Positions 25,826 through 34,036 are shown, numbered from the stretch's first letter. The stretch is 50,754 bases of DNA from an uncultured Oscillospiraceae bacterium (GCA_900539855.1 UQDO01000013.1:1-50754); one strand, 5' to 3'. Notes: a model not told the origin generated them from the sequence alone. Translations and numbers: made by a program.

Positions 25826-27100
25826 GTGAACTCACCGCTTGCCGACAGGGCAAGACCGCAGACCATCGACGAGGTGGTCGGTCAGAAGCATCTGCTCGGC
25901 GAAAAAATGCCGCTGCGCCGGATCATTGAGTCGGGCACGATACCCAACATGATATTCTACGGTCCGTCGGGCGTCGGCAAAACGACCGTTGCGAGCATTA
26001 TTGCGAACAACTGCAACAAGCGGCTTTACAGGCTCAATGCGACCACCGCCTCGACCGCCGATATAAAGGAGATACTGTCGTCGCCGGCAATGCTCGGCGG
26101 CGACAGAGGCATACTGCTCTATCTTGATGAGATACAGTATTTCACCAAAAAGCAGCAGCAGACGCTGCTTGAAAGCATCGAAAACGGGGATATAACCTTA
26201 ATTGCATCGACCACAGAAAACCCGTATTTTTATGTATACAACGCGATACTCAGCCGTTCGACGGTCTTTGAATTTAAGCAGCTCACCGCCGAGGATATAC
26301 GTCCGGCAGTGCTGAGGGCTGCAAGGATCATGGAAAAGGAACAGGCATGTACCGTAGAATTTCAAAGCGACGAGGTCGTGGACATTATCTGCCGCGGCTG
26401 CGGCGGAGACGTAAGAAAAGCGCTCAACGCAGTGGAGCTGTGCGTTTTAGCGTCGGACAGAAACGGTGACAAAATAACCGTGACCAAGGAGACCGCGGCG
26501 TCGCTCACGCAAAAAAGCGCCATGCGGTACGACCGCGAGGGCGACGAGCACTACGATATAATATCGGCATTTCAGAAGTCTATGCGCGGCAGCGACCCGG
26601 ATGCGGCGGTGCATTATTTGGGACGTTTACTCGAGTCGGGCGATCTGCCGTCGGCATGCCGCAGGCTCATGGTCTGCGCCTGCGAGGATGTAGGACTTGC
26701 ATATCCGCAGATAATTCCCATCGTAAAGGCGGCAGTAGATATAGCGTTGGCGGTGGGACTGCCCGAAGCGAGGCTCCCCCTTGCGGACGCGGTGATACTG
26801 GTGGCGGTAAGTCCGAAATCAAACTCCGCGCACGACGCGATAAACGCCGCAATGGCTGATATCGAAAGCGGCAAAAGCGGACCCATACCGCGCGCTTTGC
26901 AAAACAAGCATTTTGACGGCGACGACGCCGCGGTCAAGGGTCAGCACTACCTTTATCCGCACAGCTTCCCCGACCACTATGTAGAGCAGCAGTATCTGCC
27001 CGACCTGCTTAAAAACAGCCGGTATTACGATTTCGGCGACAACAAGACCGAGCAGGCGTTCAAGGCATACTGGGACAAAATAAAGGGTAAAAACAAATAA
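25826..27100 (+). CDS. rarA: Replication-associated recombination protein RarA (MgsA)
   Basis: AAA+ ATPase related to clamp loaders and RuvB, acting at stalled replication forks. The 424 residues have the family N-terminus PLADRARPQTIDEVVGQKHL, Walker A GPSGVGKTT, Walker B LYLDEIQYF, the sensor STTENPYF, and the C-terminal tetramerisation region with LPEARLPLADAVI and NKHFDGDDAA. Start codon GTG 25826 is preferred over GTG 25820: SD AAGGAG (25811-25816) is 9 bases from the former and too close to the latter. Confidence 0.95.
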   Translation: MNSPLADRARPQTIDEVVGQKHLLGEKMPLRRIIESGTIPNMIFYGPSGVGKTTVASIIANNCNKRLYRLNATTASTADIKEILSSPAMLGGDRGILLYLDEIQYFTKKQQQTLLESIENGDITLIASTTENPYFYVYNAILSRSTVFEFKQLTAEDIRPAVLRAARIMEKEQACTVEFQSDEVVDIICRGCGGDVRKALNAVELCVLASDRNGDKITVTKETAASLTQKSAMRYDREGDEHYDIISAFQKSMRGSDPDAAVHYLGRLLESGDLPSACRRLMVCACEDVGLAYPQIIPIVKAAVDIALAVGLPEARLPLADAVILVAVSPKSNSAHDAINAAMADIESGKSGPIPRALQNKHFDGDDAAVKGQHYLYPHSFPDHYVEQQYLPDLLKNSRYYDFGDNKTEQAFKAYWDKIKGKNK

Positions 27101-27402
27101 AAGGCGGCCTTTGGGCGGATTCAGATAAGGATAAGTCGGTTTTGAGAGGCTGTTTTCCGCCCATACTTCATAAAAAATCTCGGTAATACACAAAGTATTG
27201 CCGAGATTTTGTTATTTTGTCTGAACGAAAAAACATCTCGCTCAAAACTGCTATGCACCATGTAAAATTAGATTTTGCTCTGTGGCAAGGCAAAAAGCGA
27301 AGGAATAACGGAGATATATTGCGAGCATTTTTAACGAAGTCACAGGGCAAAAGACTTTTTACAGGGCGGCTTATCTTTATCTGAGTCCGCCTTTGCCGCC
27401 TT
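27101..27402. repeat. About 300-base element with long inverted-repeat ends, no ORF
   Basis: A 22-base segment at 27114-27135 (GGCGGATTCAGATAAGGATA, then AG) is complementary at 20 of 22 positions to 27370-27391, and weaker GGCGG-type complementarity extends the ends to about 27101 and 27402. Nothing inside looks coding. It contains a terminator-like hairpin (27176-27210). The structure resembles a non-autonomous inverted-repeat (MITE-like) element or a large folded RNA. It fills the gap between rarA and the lysine riboswitch. Confidence 0.65.
27176..27217 (+). terminator. Terminator-like hairpin inside the inverted-repeat element
   Basis: A 14-bp stem with one G-T pair (27176-27189 with 27195-27208), loop of five, then TT-G-TTATTTT. 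It may end rarA transcription. Confidence 0.75.
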
Positions 27403-27492
27403 CATTTTTTTACTTTCCTAACATTTTGCTGCCTCAAAAAGAGCTTGTTTTACAAATATACATAAATTATGCAAAAAATATGCAAAAACCTC

Positions 27493-27521
27493 TTGCATTT
27501 TCAAAAAAGACGATGTATAAT
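27493..27521 (+). promoter_or_regulatory. Promoter of the lysine-riboswitch transcript
   Basis: -35 TTGCAT (27493-27498), 17-base spacer, -10 TATAAT (27516-27521). The expected transcription start is within a few bases of the riboswitch P1 stem at 27528. Confidence 0.82.
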
Positions 27522-27527
27522 CATGAA

Positions 27528-27686
27528 CGATAGAGGCGCGGTCCTTATAAGTAGCGTGGCTTTGGCACGGAAATGCCGCACGCGAAAGGAAGTACCGCCG
27601 AAATCCTCCGGCAGTTTCCGGTGCCGGTCGGTTGGGGTGCGACAGAATATGCCGTACACTGTCACTGCTTAAGTGGAGCGCTATCG
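27528..27686 (+). ncRNA. Lysine riboswitch (L-box)
   Basis: Matches the conserved L-box core as known to me: AGAGGCGCG at the 5' side (27532-27540), TATAAGTAGC, GGAAGTACCGCCGAAA in the middle, and ACTGTCACTGCTTAAGTGGAGCGC near the 3' side (27657 on, given here only in outline), with P1 closed by CGATAG (27528-27533) and CTATCG (27681-27686). A terminator hairpin follows at 27725-27760 and then the SD and ATG of an NhaC-type transporter. This predicts lysine-dependent transcription attenuation, so the transporter probably imports lysine. Confidence 0.93.
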
Positions 27687-27724
27687 GGTATTGTGATTGT
27701 TCATTTCCTATCTTTCCTTTCACA

Positions 27725-27760
27725 CCCTGCTGCGCTTTGCGCGGCAGGGCATTTTATTTT
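27725..27760 (+). terminator. Riboswitch-controlled terminator
   Basis: An 11-bp stem with one T-G pair (CCCTGCTGCGC, 27725-27735, with 27739-27749) and a TTT loop, followed by CATTTTATTTT. It lies between riboswitch and start codon as the expected off-state structure. Confidence 0.85.
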
Positions 27761-27778
27761 GTATGTGAGGGAAAGGTT

Positions 27779-29596
27779 ATGAACAAACGCAGGATCATTA
27801 CCACCGTGATAACGCTTGTCGTACTGCTTGCAGCGGTCACCGTCATGTCGTTCACGATGGGCAAAACAACATTAGAAGAGTGCGCGGATTGCGGCGGAAA
27901 AGGGTATACATATGAGTACACCTGCAATGCGTGCGAAGGCTCCGGTATTATAGACGATGCAGATTGCACCGTATGCGGCGGCAAAGGTGGAACAGGCAGT
28001 GAGCTTACCTGTGAGACCTGTGAAGGTGAGGGCAAGGTGGCTGCCGGCAGCAGATACTACGCCACATTTATGTCGCTGGTTCCGGCGCTGATAGCTATAG
28101 TGCTGGCGCTCGTTACCAAGGAGGTCTACAGCTCGCTCTTTATCGGTATCGTCACCGGCGCCTTGCTTTACGCCAATTTCAACGCCGTTGACGCGGTCGA
28201 CGCGCTGGTCAAAAAGGGACTTATCGAATCGGTCGCCGGTACATCGGGAATATTTATATTCCTTGTGATACTTGGCATCATGGTCGCGCTTATCAACCGT
28301 GCAGGCGGCTCGGCTGCCTTCGGCAGATGGGCAAAGACCCACATAAAATCACGCACCGGCGCCATGCTTTGCACCTTTGCACTCGGTGTGCTGATATTTA
28401 TTGACGACTATTTCAACTGCCTTACAGTTGGCTCGGTCATGAGACCGGTCACCGACAGCCACAAAATTTCAAGAGCAAAGCTGGCATATCTGATCGACGC
28501 TACCGCAGCTCCGGTCTGCATGATCGCCCCGATATCGTCGTGGGCTGCCGCGGTTTCCGAATATACAAGCGGCGTCACCGACGCAGCAGGTAACGAAGTA
28601 TCGAGTCTCGCTCTGTTCTGCAAGGCGATACCCTACAACTTCTATTCGCTGCTGACCTTTGTATTTATAATCGCCATTATCCTTATGAAATTTGACTACG
28701 GTCCCATGAAGCTGCACGAGAAAAACGCGGCAAACGGCGACCTGTTCACCTTCGGCTCCGAGGTCATAACCAAGAGCGATGCCGAGGAGATCGAAAACAG
28801 CCGCGGAAAGGTCATAGATCTTCTGCTCCCCGTTGCCGTTCTGATAGTTGTTTCGGTGTTTGCCCTTATTTATGTGGGCGATTTCTTCACTGACGGCGCC
28901 GATACATACCACGACTTTATAGGAGCCTTCGGTAATACCGACGCAACGGTAGGTCTGCCGCTCGGCGGAATAGTAGTGCTCGTGCTCACCGTTATATACA
29001 TGGTGGCGCGAAGACTTCTCACCTTCAAAGAGGCTATGGGATGTGTACCCAAGGGCTTTATCGCGATGGTACCGGCAATACTCATACTTACCATGGCTAC
29101 TACACTTAAGACCATGACCGGACTGCTCGGTTCGGATACGTTCGTTGCCGACGCTCTGGCAAATGCCGGTTCACTCCACAATTTCCTGCCGGCTATAATA
29201 TTCATAGTTGCCTGCTGCATAGCATTTGCGACCGGTACGTCGTGGGGCACCTTTGGAATACTTATCCCGATAGTGCTGAGCGTTTTCCCGTCGGGCAGCG
29301 AGCTTATGGTCATAGGCATGTCAGCCTGCCTTGCAGGTGCCGTCTGCGGCGACCACTGCTCACCGATATCCGATACCACCATTATGTCGTCGGCAGGTGC
29401 GCAGTGCGAGCATGTAAACCATGTCTCGACACAGTTGCCATACGCGATAACGGTCGCAGCCGTTTCGTTTGCCGGATATCTGCTGACGGGCTTTGTCCAG
29501 AACTGGCTCATCACTCTGCCGGTATCTATAGTTCTTATGCTTGCAGTGCTGTTTGTAATAAAATATGCCGGCAGCAAAAAGGAAAAGGCGGCATAA
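27779..29596 (+). CDS. NhaC-family transporter with a DnaJ-like cysteine-rich insert, lysine regulated
   Basis: A 605-residue NhaC-superfamily membrane protein with at least ten hydrophobic segments (for example SSLFIGIVTGALLYANF and GTSWGTFGILIPIV). NhaC-type proteins behind lysine riboswitches (LysW group) are predicted lysine transporters. Unusually, between the first helix (about 6-28) and the rest lies a segment with eight cysteines in four CxxCxGxG motifs (35-42, 49-56, 63-70, 78-85), the pattern of the DnaJ zinc-binding domain. N-terminal Lys/Arg residues suggest that this segment faces outward (inference). ATG 27779 has SD GGGAAAGG; the upstream open frame is riboswitch. Confidence 0.88.
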   Translation: MNKRRIITTVITLVVLLAAVTVMSFTMGKTTLEECADCGGKGYTYEYTCNACEGSGIIDDADCTVCGGKGGTGSELTCETCEGEGKVAAGSRYYATFMSLVPALIAIVLALVTKEVYSSLFIGIVTGALLYANFNAVDAVDALVKKGLIESVAGTSGIFIFLVILGIMVALINRAGGSAAFGRWAKTHIKSRTGAMLCTFALGVLIFIDDYFNCLTVGSVMRPVTDSHKISRAKLAYLIDATAAPVCMIAPISSWAAAVSEYTSGVTDAAGNEVSSLALFCKAIPYNFYSLLTFVFIIAIILMKFDYGPMKLHEKNAANGDLFTFGSEVITKSDAEEIENSRGKVIDLLLPVAVLIVVSVFALIYVGDFFTDGADTYHDFIGAFGNTDATVGLPLGGIVVLVLTVIYMVARRLLTFKEAMGCVPKGFIAMVPAILILTMATTLKTMTGLLGSDTFVADALANAGSLHNFLPAIIFIVACCIAFATGTSWGTFGILIPIVLSVFPSGSELMVIGMSACLAGAVCGDHCSPISDTTIMSSAGAQCEHVNHVSTQLPYAITVAAVSFAGYLLTGFVQNWLITLPVSIVLMLAVLFVIKYAGSKKEKAA

Positions 29597-29615
29597 CCGA
29601 TACAAAAATCAATAG

Positions 29616-29653
29616 AACCGTCCACCGTATTCTTGCGGTGGGCGGTTTATTTT
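29616..29653 (+). terminator. Rho-independent terminator after the NhaC-type gene
   Basis: A 12-bp stem with one T-G pair (AACCGTCCACCG, 29616-29627, with 29636-29647) followed by TATTTT, 19 bases after the stop. The stretch 29654-29735 shows nothing recognisable. Confidence 0.88.
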
Positions 29654-29735
29654 GCAGATTAAAGCTGCAAATGTTAGTGCCGAACGGCATGGAAGCAAGG
29701 ACAGAGTACGGTCTTTGCCTGTTTTTCAGAGGCTG

Positions 29736-29850
29736 AATTTTAGTTTGTAGATATAAAAATAAGAAAAAGCCGATTGTATTGTCGTAGGGCAGGGGCTCGT
29801 CTCCTGCCCTACGTCTGCCAATATATTTATTACACTACTAAACTAAAATT
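29736..29850 (+). repeat. Dispersed intergenic repeat, copy 2 (complete)
   Basis: A 115-base element with perfect 11-bp terminal inverted repeats AATTTTAGTTT (29736-29746) and AAACTAAAATT (29840-29850) and a perfect central 11-bp hairpin CGTAGGGCAGG/CCTGCCCTACG (29783-29793 with 29803-29813). It shares end motifs and internal blocks with copies at 1.4, 49.4 and 50.7 kb. No ORF. Confidence 0.8.
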
Positions 29851-29866
29851 TAATACTTCAACATGC

Positions 29867-29900
29867 AAAAGCGCCGGCTGTATTTGTACAGTCGGCGCTT
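29867..29900 (-). terminator. Rho-independent terminator after the 29921 lipoprotein gene
   Basis: A 14-bp stem with one G-T pair (29887-29900 with 29869-29882), loop of four, then a short T-run on the minus strand, 20 bases past the stop. Confidence 0.8.
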
Positions 29901-29920
29901 GTTACGGAACATGCTATGCG

Positions 29921-30451
29921 TTATTCATATAAATAGCGGAAATCGTCTACATTAAAACCGGACAGATCATAGTAGGTGTCGCTGATGGTCTTGAAATCAT
30001 TTTCCTTCAGCTCGTCGCCTGTGCAGACAGAAACGGATGCATATGTAGAGCAGAGGCTTATCATGTAGGTCTTTTGGTCGTTCATTTTGAATTTGATCAA
30101 AGATTCCCAACCGTATTTTTTTTCGCTTTCCCTGCCGTTTTTTAAACCGTAGGTATCAAGCTTATCGATGACCGACTGCCAGTTTTCTTTTTCAACATTT
30201 AGTGTACCCGGAGGATTGGCGAAATCGGTCTCGTAGCCTACCGAAAAGGTGACGGAGGATATTTTTTCTGTGTCAAATATTTTCTTCGCATCAAAATCCT
30301 TCTCATAACCTACCGAAGCGGTGATCGAGGATGTTTTTTCCGGACCGGATGTTTCATTTACCTCAGAGCTTTTGCCGCTGTCTTTGCAGCCTGATAAAAC
30401 AAGTACCAGAGCGATAGCCGACATCAATATACCTGATATAAACTTTTTCAT
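29921..30451 (-). CDS. Putative lipoprotein with an internal sequence duplication
   Basis: A 176-residue protein with a clear lipoprotein signal (MKKFISGILM, hydrophobic core, LSGC with Cys22 as lipidation site). No family recognised. The mature part contains two near-identical segments, SSITASVGYEKDF and SSVTFSVGYETDF, each followed by acidic or polar residues, indicating an internal tandem duplication. ATG 30451 begins the signal peptide; a TTG at 30469 is an in-frame alternative. Neither has a strong SD. It stands alone on the minus strand between terminators; the 157 bases beyond its start hold nothing I can name. Confidence 0.72.
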   Translation of the reverse strand: MKKFISGILMSAIALVLVLSGCKDSGKSSEVNETSGPEKTSSITASVGYEKDFDAKKIFDTEKISSVTFSVGYETDFANPPGTLNVEKENWQSVIDKLDTYGLKNGRESEKKYGWESLIKFKMNDQKTYMISLCSTYASVSVCTGDELKENDFKTISDTYYDLSGFNVDDFRYLYE

Positions 30452-30627
30452 GGGAATACTAACTTTCAAATGTGACTATTTGATCTATGATACTGTCAGA
30501 TTTAAGTATAACGTTGTTTGCACGCCAAGTGTCATTAACAACAATAAACGCAGAACGCAAAAAATGAAACGTTGGGCTGTCCAAGCCAATGTCAACATAT
30601 TACGGATACGGCGTCAATAGCGATTAC

Positions 30628-30664
30628 AAAAAACCGCACCGCAAAGTATTCTTTGCGGTGCGGT
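30628..30664 (-). terminator. Rho-independent terminator after tsf
   Basis: A perfect 14-bp stem (30651-30664 with 30633-30646), loop of four, followed on the minus strand by a T-run reaching 30628. Confidence 0.93.
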
Positions 30665-30679
30665 AAATATATTTAGCTA

Positions 30680-31591
30680 TTACTTTATCATGCTTGCGAC
30701 TTCGGCTGCAAAGTCATCCTCTTTCTTCTGGATGCCTTCGCCCTTTTCGTAACGGACAAAGCTTACTATCTTGATGCTGCCGCCAAGCTCCTTGGCAACG
30801 CTCTCAACATACTTGCCGACCGTCATCTCGCCGTCGATAACATACTGCTGATCCACAAGGCAGTTCTCCTTGTAGTACTTGCCGATCTTACCGTCAACGA
30901 TCTTTGCAAGGACCTGCTCCGGCTTGTTAGCCATCTTGGGATCCTCTTTCATCTGAGCGATCATGATCTCCTTTTCCTTCTCGATGACCTCTGCCGGAAC
31001 AGAAGCTTCGTCAAGGTAAGCAGGGTTCATAGCCGCGATCTGCATAGCAACGTTTTTGCCCATTGCGACAAATCCGTCCTTATCGGCAACGTCGGTGTCA
31101 AACTTGACCATGACGCCGATCTTTCCGCCTGCGTGGACATATGTCACAACATGTCCCTCATAACGGACAAAGCGGCGGACCTGTATATTCTCACGGAATT
31201 TAAGGAATATTTCCTGCTTGAGCTCGTCAACGGTCTTGCCGTCGTCGCCCTTGGAAGCAAGCAGTGCGTCAACATCTGCCGGATTGGTCTTTGCGACTAT
31301 CTCGGCTGCCTTGTTGACAAAGGATTTGAATTCGTCGTTGCTTGCGACGAAGTCGGTCTCGGTATTGACCTCGAGAACAACGCCCACGCCGTTCTCTGCT
31401 ATAGCGGCGACCGCACCCTCTGCGGCGACGCGCGATGCCTTCTTTGCCTGAGAGGCAAGTCCCTTTTCACGCAGGTAATCTACTGCTGCGTCCATATTTC
31501 CGTCACATTCGGTGAGAGCCTTTTTGCAGTCCATCATGCCGCAGCCGGTCTTCTCGCGGAGCGCCTGAACATCCTTAGCTGTAAATGCCAT
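30680..31591 (-). CDS. tsf: Translation elongation factor Ts
   Basis: Guanine-nucleotide exchange factor for EF-Tu. The 303 residues begin with the UBA-like domain (AKDVQALREKTGCGMMDCKKAL), followed by the core with EVNTETDFVASNDEF, and the dimerisation or coiled region to a C-terminal NFAAEV-like end. SD GGAGG stands 8 bases before the ATG. It lies downstream of rpsB with a 70-base gap holding a hairpin, the universal rpsB-tsf order. Confidence 0.97.
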   Translation of the reverse strand: MAFTAKDVQALREKTGCGMMDCKKALTECDGNMDAAVDYLREKGLASQAKKASRVAAEGAVAAIAENGVGVVLEVNTETDFVASNDEFKSFVNKAAEIVAKTNPADVDALLASKGDDGKTVDELKQEIFLKFRENIQVRRFVRYEGHVVTYVHAGGKIGVMVKFDTDVADKDGFVAMGKNVAMQIAAMNPAYLDEASVPAEVIEKEKEIMIAQMKEDPKMANKPEQVLAKIVDGKIGKYYKENCLVDQQYVIDGEMTVGKYVESVAKELGGSIKIVSFVRYEKGEGIQKKEDDFAAEVASMIK

Positions 31592-31620
31592 TTTAATTTC
31601 CTCCGTTTCATTTCATAAAA

Positions 31621-31648
31621 TGCCGGTAAAAGCGAACTCTCACCGGCA
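31621..31648 (-). terminator. Hairpin between rpsB and tsf (possible attenuator)
   Basis: TGCCGGT (31642-31648 on the minus strand) pairs with ACCGGCA (31627-31621), followed by TTTTAT. This could reduce tsf expression relative to rpsB. Confidence 0.5.
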
Positions 31649-31661
31649 CTGCTTTTAAAAA

Positions 31662-32411
31662 TTATTCGGCAGCCTCGACCTTTTCGGTCTCTGCTTCGCT
31701 CTCGGCGGCTTCTTCGGCTGCGTCCTGCTCGCCCTGTCTGCCCTCGATAACTGCGGCAGCTATGGTCGAAGCGATGAGCTTGACGGCACGGATAGCGTCG
31801 TCATTACCCGGAATGACAGCGTCGATCTCGTCCGGATCACAGTTGGTGTCAACTATAGCGATTATCGGAATACCGAGCTTCTTTGCTTCCTGAACAGCTA
31901 TTCTCTCCTTGCGCGGGTCAACTATGAACAGTGCACCCGGGAGCTTTTCCATATTCTGAATACCGCCGAGGAACTTTTCGAGCTTTTCAATCTCAAGCTC
32001 AAGCTTGATGACTTCCTTCTTGGGAAGCATATCAAAGGTTCCGTCCTCTTTCATCTTGCGGAGCTGGTTGAGTCTTGCTATTCTGGTGCGGATGGTGCGG
32101 AAGTTGGTGAGCATACCGCCGAGCCAACGTGCATTGACGTAAGGCATTGAGCAGTTGATAGCCTCTTCCTTTATGGAATCCTGAGCCTGCTTCTTGGTAC
32201 CGACGAAAAGGATGTCCTTGCCGTCAGCCGCGATGTCGCGAGCAAAAAGGTAAGCCTCGTTGAGCTTCTTAACGGTCTTCTGAAGATCTATAATATAGAT
32301 ACCGTTACGCTCTGTGAAAATGTACTCAGCCATTTTCGGGTTCCAGCGTCTTGTCTGATGTCCGAAATGAACACCGGCTTCGAGCAGCTGTTTCATTGAT
32401 ACTACTGCCAT
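31662..32411 (-). CDS. rpsB: 30S ribosomal protein S2
   Basis: Small-subunit ribosomal protein. The 249 residues start with MAVVSMKQLLEAGVHFGHQT, contain RRWNPKMAEYIF and the coiled-coil hairpin, and PGALFIVDPRKERIAV, then extend with a Glu/Ala-rich acidic tail (about 228-249), a lineage-type extension. SD AGGAGG lies 9 bases before the ATG. It is transcribed from the promoter at 32550-32578 through a leader of about 130 bases. Confidence 0.97.
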   Translation of the reverse strand: MAVVSMKQLLEAGVHFGHQTRRWNPKMAEYIFTERNGIYIIDLQKTVKKLNEAYLFARDIAADGKDILFVGTKKQAQDSIKEEAINCSMPYVNARWLGGMLTNFRTIRTRIARLNQLRKMKEDGTFDMLPKKEVIKLELEIEKLEKFLGGIQNMEKLPGALFIVDPRKERIAVQEAKKLGIPIIAIVDTNCDPDEIDAVIPGNDDAIRAVKLIASTIAAAVIEGRQGEQDAAEEAAESEAETEKVEAAE

Positions 32412-32543
32412 TTGTGTTTCCTCCTTCGGTTAAAACCGCCGCCTCCGTTTAAAATGACGGCTTTCCGCAGCATTTGCGGCACCGTTTCGTCAGTACGCGA
32501 AGGCGTGTGAAATATTTTTGCTTCAGAGCGGCATACCCTGAGC
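32412..32543 (-). promoter_or_regulatory. Structured leader of rpsB-tsf
   Basis: About 130 bases between the promoter and rpsB contain a CCGCA-AATGC-TGCGG hairpin and a GCCGTC/GGCGGC-type pairing just before the SD. S2 operons are autoregulated through such leaders in several bacteria. Regulatory function here is inference only. Confidence 0.45.
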
Positions 32544-32549
32544 CTTGGT

Positions 32550-32578
32550 ATTATACCACACAGTTTGCGCTATTGCAA
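32550..32578 (-). promoter_or_regulatory. Sigma-A-type promoter of rpsB-tsf
   Basis: Minus-strand -35 TTGCAA (32578-32573), 17-base spacer with TG next to the -10, and -10 TATAAT (32555-32550). Confidence 0.88.
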
Positions 32579-32631
32579 GCCTTTTTTGCTGCTGCCGCAA
32601 AAAAATATTTTAAAAAATCATAAAATCCCTC

Positions 32632-32660
32632 TTTACAATCATGTGACTGTGTGATATAAT
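32632..32660 (+). promoter_or_regulatory. Sigma-A-type promoter of the DUF1836 gene
   Basis: -35 TTTACA (32632-32637), 17-base spacer, -10 TATAAT (32655-32660), divergent from the rpsB promoter about 55 bases away. Confidence 0.82.
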
Positions 32661-32694
32661 CAAATTACCGAAAAACAAAAAGGCGGTGAGTGCG

Positions 32695-33252
32695 GTGTCT
32701 GTAACGCTTCCCGGTACGACTATAGAGGTATCGGCGGTTACCAAGGGAATATCGAGAACGCTGTTTGGCGGAATATTTGCCGCAGGCGGCATAACACTGT
32801 CGCAGGTCTCGGTCATGACCGGTCTTGAGCCGTACGATGTGCAGAACTGGGTCAAACGCGGCTTTGTGTCCTCGCCGGTCGGCAGGGTGTATTCAAAGGA
32901 TCAGTTTGCGAGGATATGCATAATAAATCTGTTGAGGGAATCGCTCATGCTGCCGGACATAATAAAAATGCTCGGGAGCATAAACGGAAATTTAAGCGAC
33001 GAGAGCGACGATCTGATATGCGACAGCGAGCTTTATCATAAATATGTTGATATAACGGCTGACTGCAACGCATTAAAGCTCGGCGACGGCGCGATAATGC
33101 CGGCGGTTGAGGCGGCGGCAGCCGATTATAAGGAGCCGCAGCCCGGCGCCAAAAAAAGGCTTGTGGGTGTGCTGTCGGTTATGGCATACGCTCACCTTGC
33201 AAAAACGGCAAAGGCAAAAGCTATGGAGCTTCTTTGCGGACTCGACGGGTAA
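32695..33252 (+). CDS. DUF1836 family putative DNA-binding protein
   Basis: A 185-residue protein with a helix-turn-helix-like region (SQVSVMTGLEPYDVQNWVKR, then VYSKDQFARICIINLLRESL), matching the MerR-like layout of DUF1836 proteins in Firmicutes. The role is unknown, presumably transcriptional. GTG 32695 is preferred over GTG 32686 because the purine-rich SD region (AAAAGGCGGTGAG) is then correctly spaced. It precedes the NfeD-flotillin pair by 24 bases and could be co-transcribed with it. Confidence 0.75.
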   Translation: MSVTLPGTTIEVSAVTKGISRTLFGGIFAAGGITLSQVSVMTGLEPYDVQNWVKRGFVSSPVGRVYSKDQFARICIINLLRESLMLPDIIKMLGSINGNLSDESDDLICDSELYHKYVDITADCNALKLGDGAIMPAVEAAAADYKEPQPGAKKRLVGVLSVMAYAHLAKTAKAKAMELLCGLDG

Positions 33253-33275
33253 TATATTTTAAGGAGGAGTAAACA

Positions 33276-33989
33276 ATGGCGGCTTGGTGGGATTCATTAG
33301 GACTTGTGTCGCAAATTTTTGCCGCGATCGCCATACCGGCGACCCTTATATTGCTGATACAGACCATTCTTATGCTGATAGGAATAGGCTCTGATCACGG
33401 CGGCGACTGTGACATACACGGCGACATGTGCGACGGCGATCACGATATTGGCGGACTGCATGACATAGGCGGTCTGCACGATATAGGTGATGTGCATGAC
33501 GGGGACATTCCGGCTGCAGACGGTCACGACGGCGTTTTCGGGAACGACATGCCGGACGGTGACCACGATCCGAGCGGAATGGCTGGACTGAGGATATTTA
33601 CGCTGCGCGGAATAATAGCCTTCTTTGTTGTGTTCGGCTGGGTCGGCGTTGTATGCAACGGCGCATCGCTTGCACTGCCGCTCACCCTTACGGTATCGTT
33701 TTTAAGCGGACTGCTGATGATGTTTATTATAGCACTGCTTATGAAGGCGGTAATGAAGCTTCAGAGCGACGGCACGAGCGACATACGCAACGCGCTTGGT
33801 GTCGCAGGCACGGTATATCTTACCGTTCCGGCAAAGCGCAGCGGTCAGGGCAAGGTCAATGTCATGCTGCAGGGCACATATGTCGAGCGCGACGCAGTGA
33901 CCGATGAAAACGAACCGATACCGACCGGCAGCGAGGTGCTGGTAATAGGCATCAGCGGTCAGAACACGCTGATAGTAAAGAAAAAATAA
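33276..33989 (+). CDS. NfeD-like membrane protein with a His/Asp-rich loop
   Basis: A 237-residue partner protein for a flotillin. The order is: membrane helix (about 12-37), an unusual acidic His/Asp/Gly-rich segment (40-98, eight His, two Cys and many Asp, with GGLHDI repeated at 59-64 and 65-70), two further helices (about 108-155), and a C-terminal OB-fold domain (about 168-235) typical of NfeD/YuaF proteins. The His/Asp segment lies between helices and looks metal binding (inference). SD AAGGAGGAG precedes the ATG. The next gene is a flotillin, as in the B. subtilis yuaF-floT pair. Confidence 0.85.
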   Translation: MAAWWDSLGLVSQIFAAIAIPATLILLIQTILMLIGIGSDHGGDCDIHGDMCDGDHDIGGLHDIGGLHDIGDVHDGDIPAADGHDGVFGNDMPDGDHDPSGMAGLRIFTLRGIIAFFVVFGWVGVVCNGASLALPLTLTVSFLSGLLMMFIIALLMKAVMKLQSDGTSDIRNALGVAGTVYLTVPAKRSGQGKVNVMLQGTYVERDAVTDENEPIPTGSEVLVIGISGQNTLIVKKK

Positions 33990-33996
33990 TTAAATG

Positions 33997-34036
33997 TATA
34001 TGGCCGGCAGAGGTTGAAGAAAGCCGGTTACATATA
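33997..34036 (+). other. Intercistronic hairpin between the NfeD-like and flotillin genes
   Basis: TATATG (33997-34002) pairs with CATATA (34031-34036), and inside it GCCGGC/GCCGGT. Possibly an mRNA-processing or stability element. Confidence 0.45.

Noticed and set aside
27632..27778. Upstream in-frame extension of the NhaC-type gene
   Set aside because: These codons lie in the lysine riboswitch and its terminator; the true start at ATG 27779 has a good SD.
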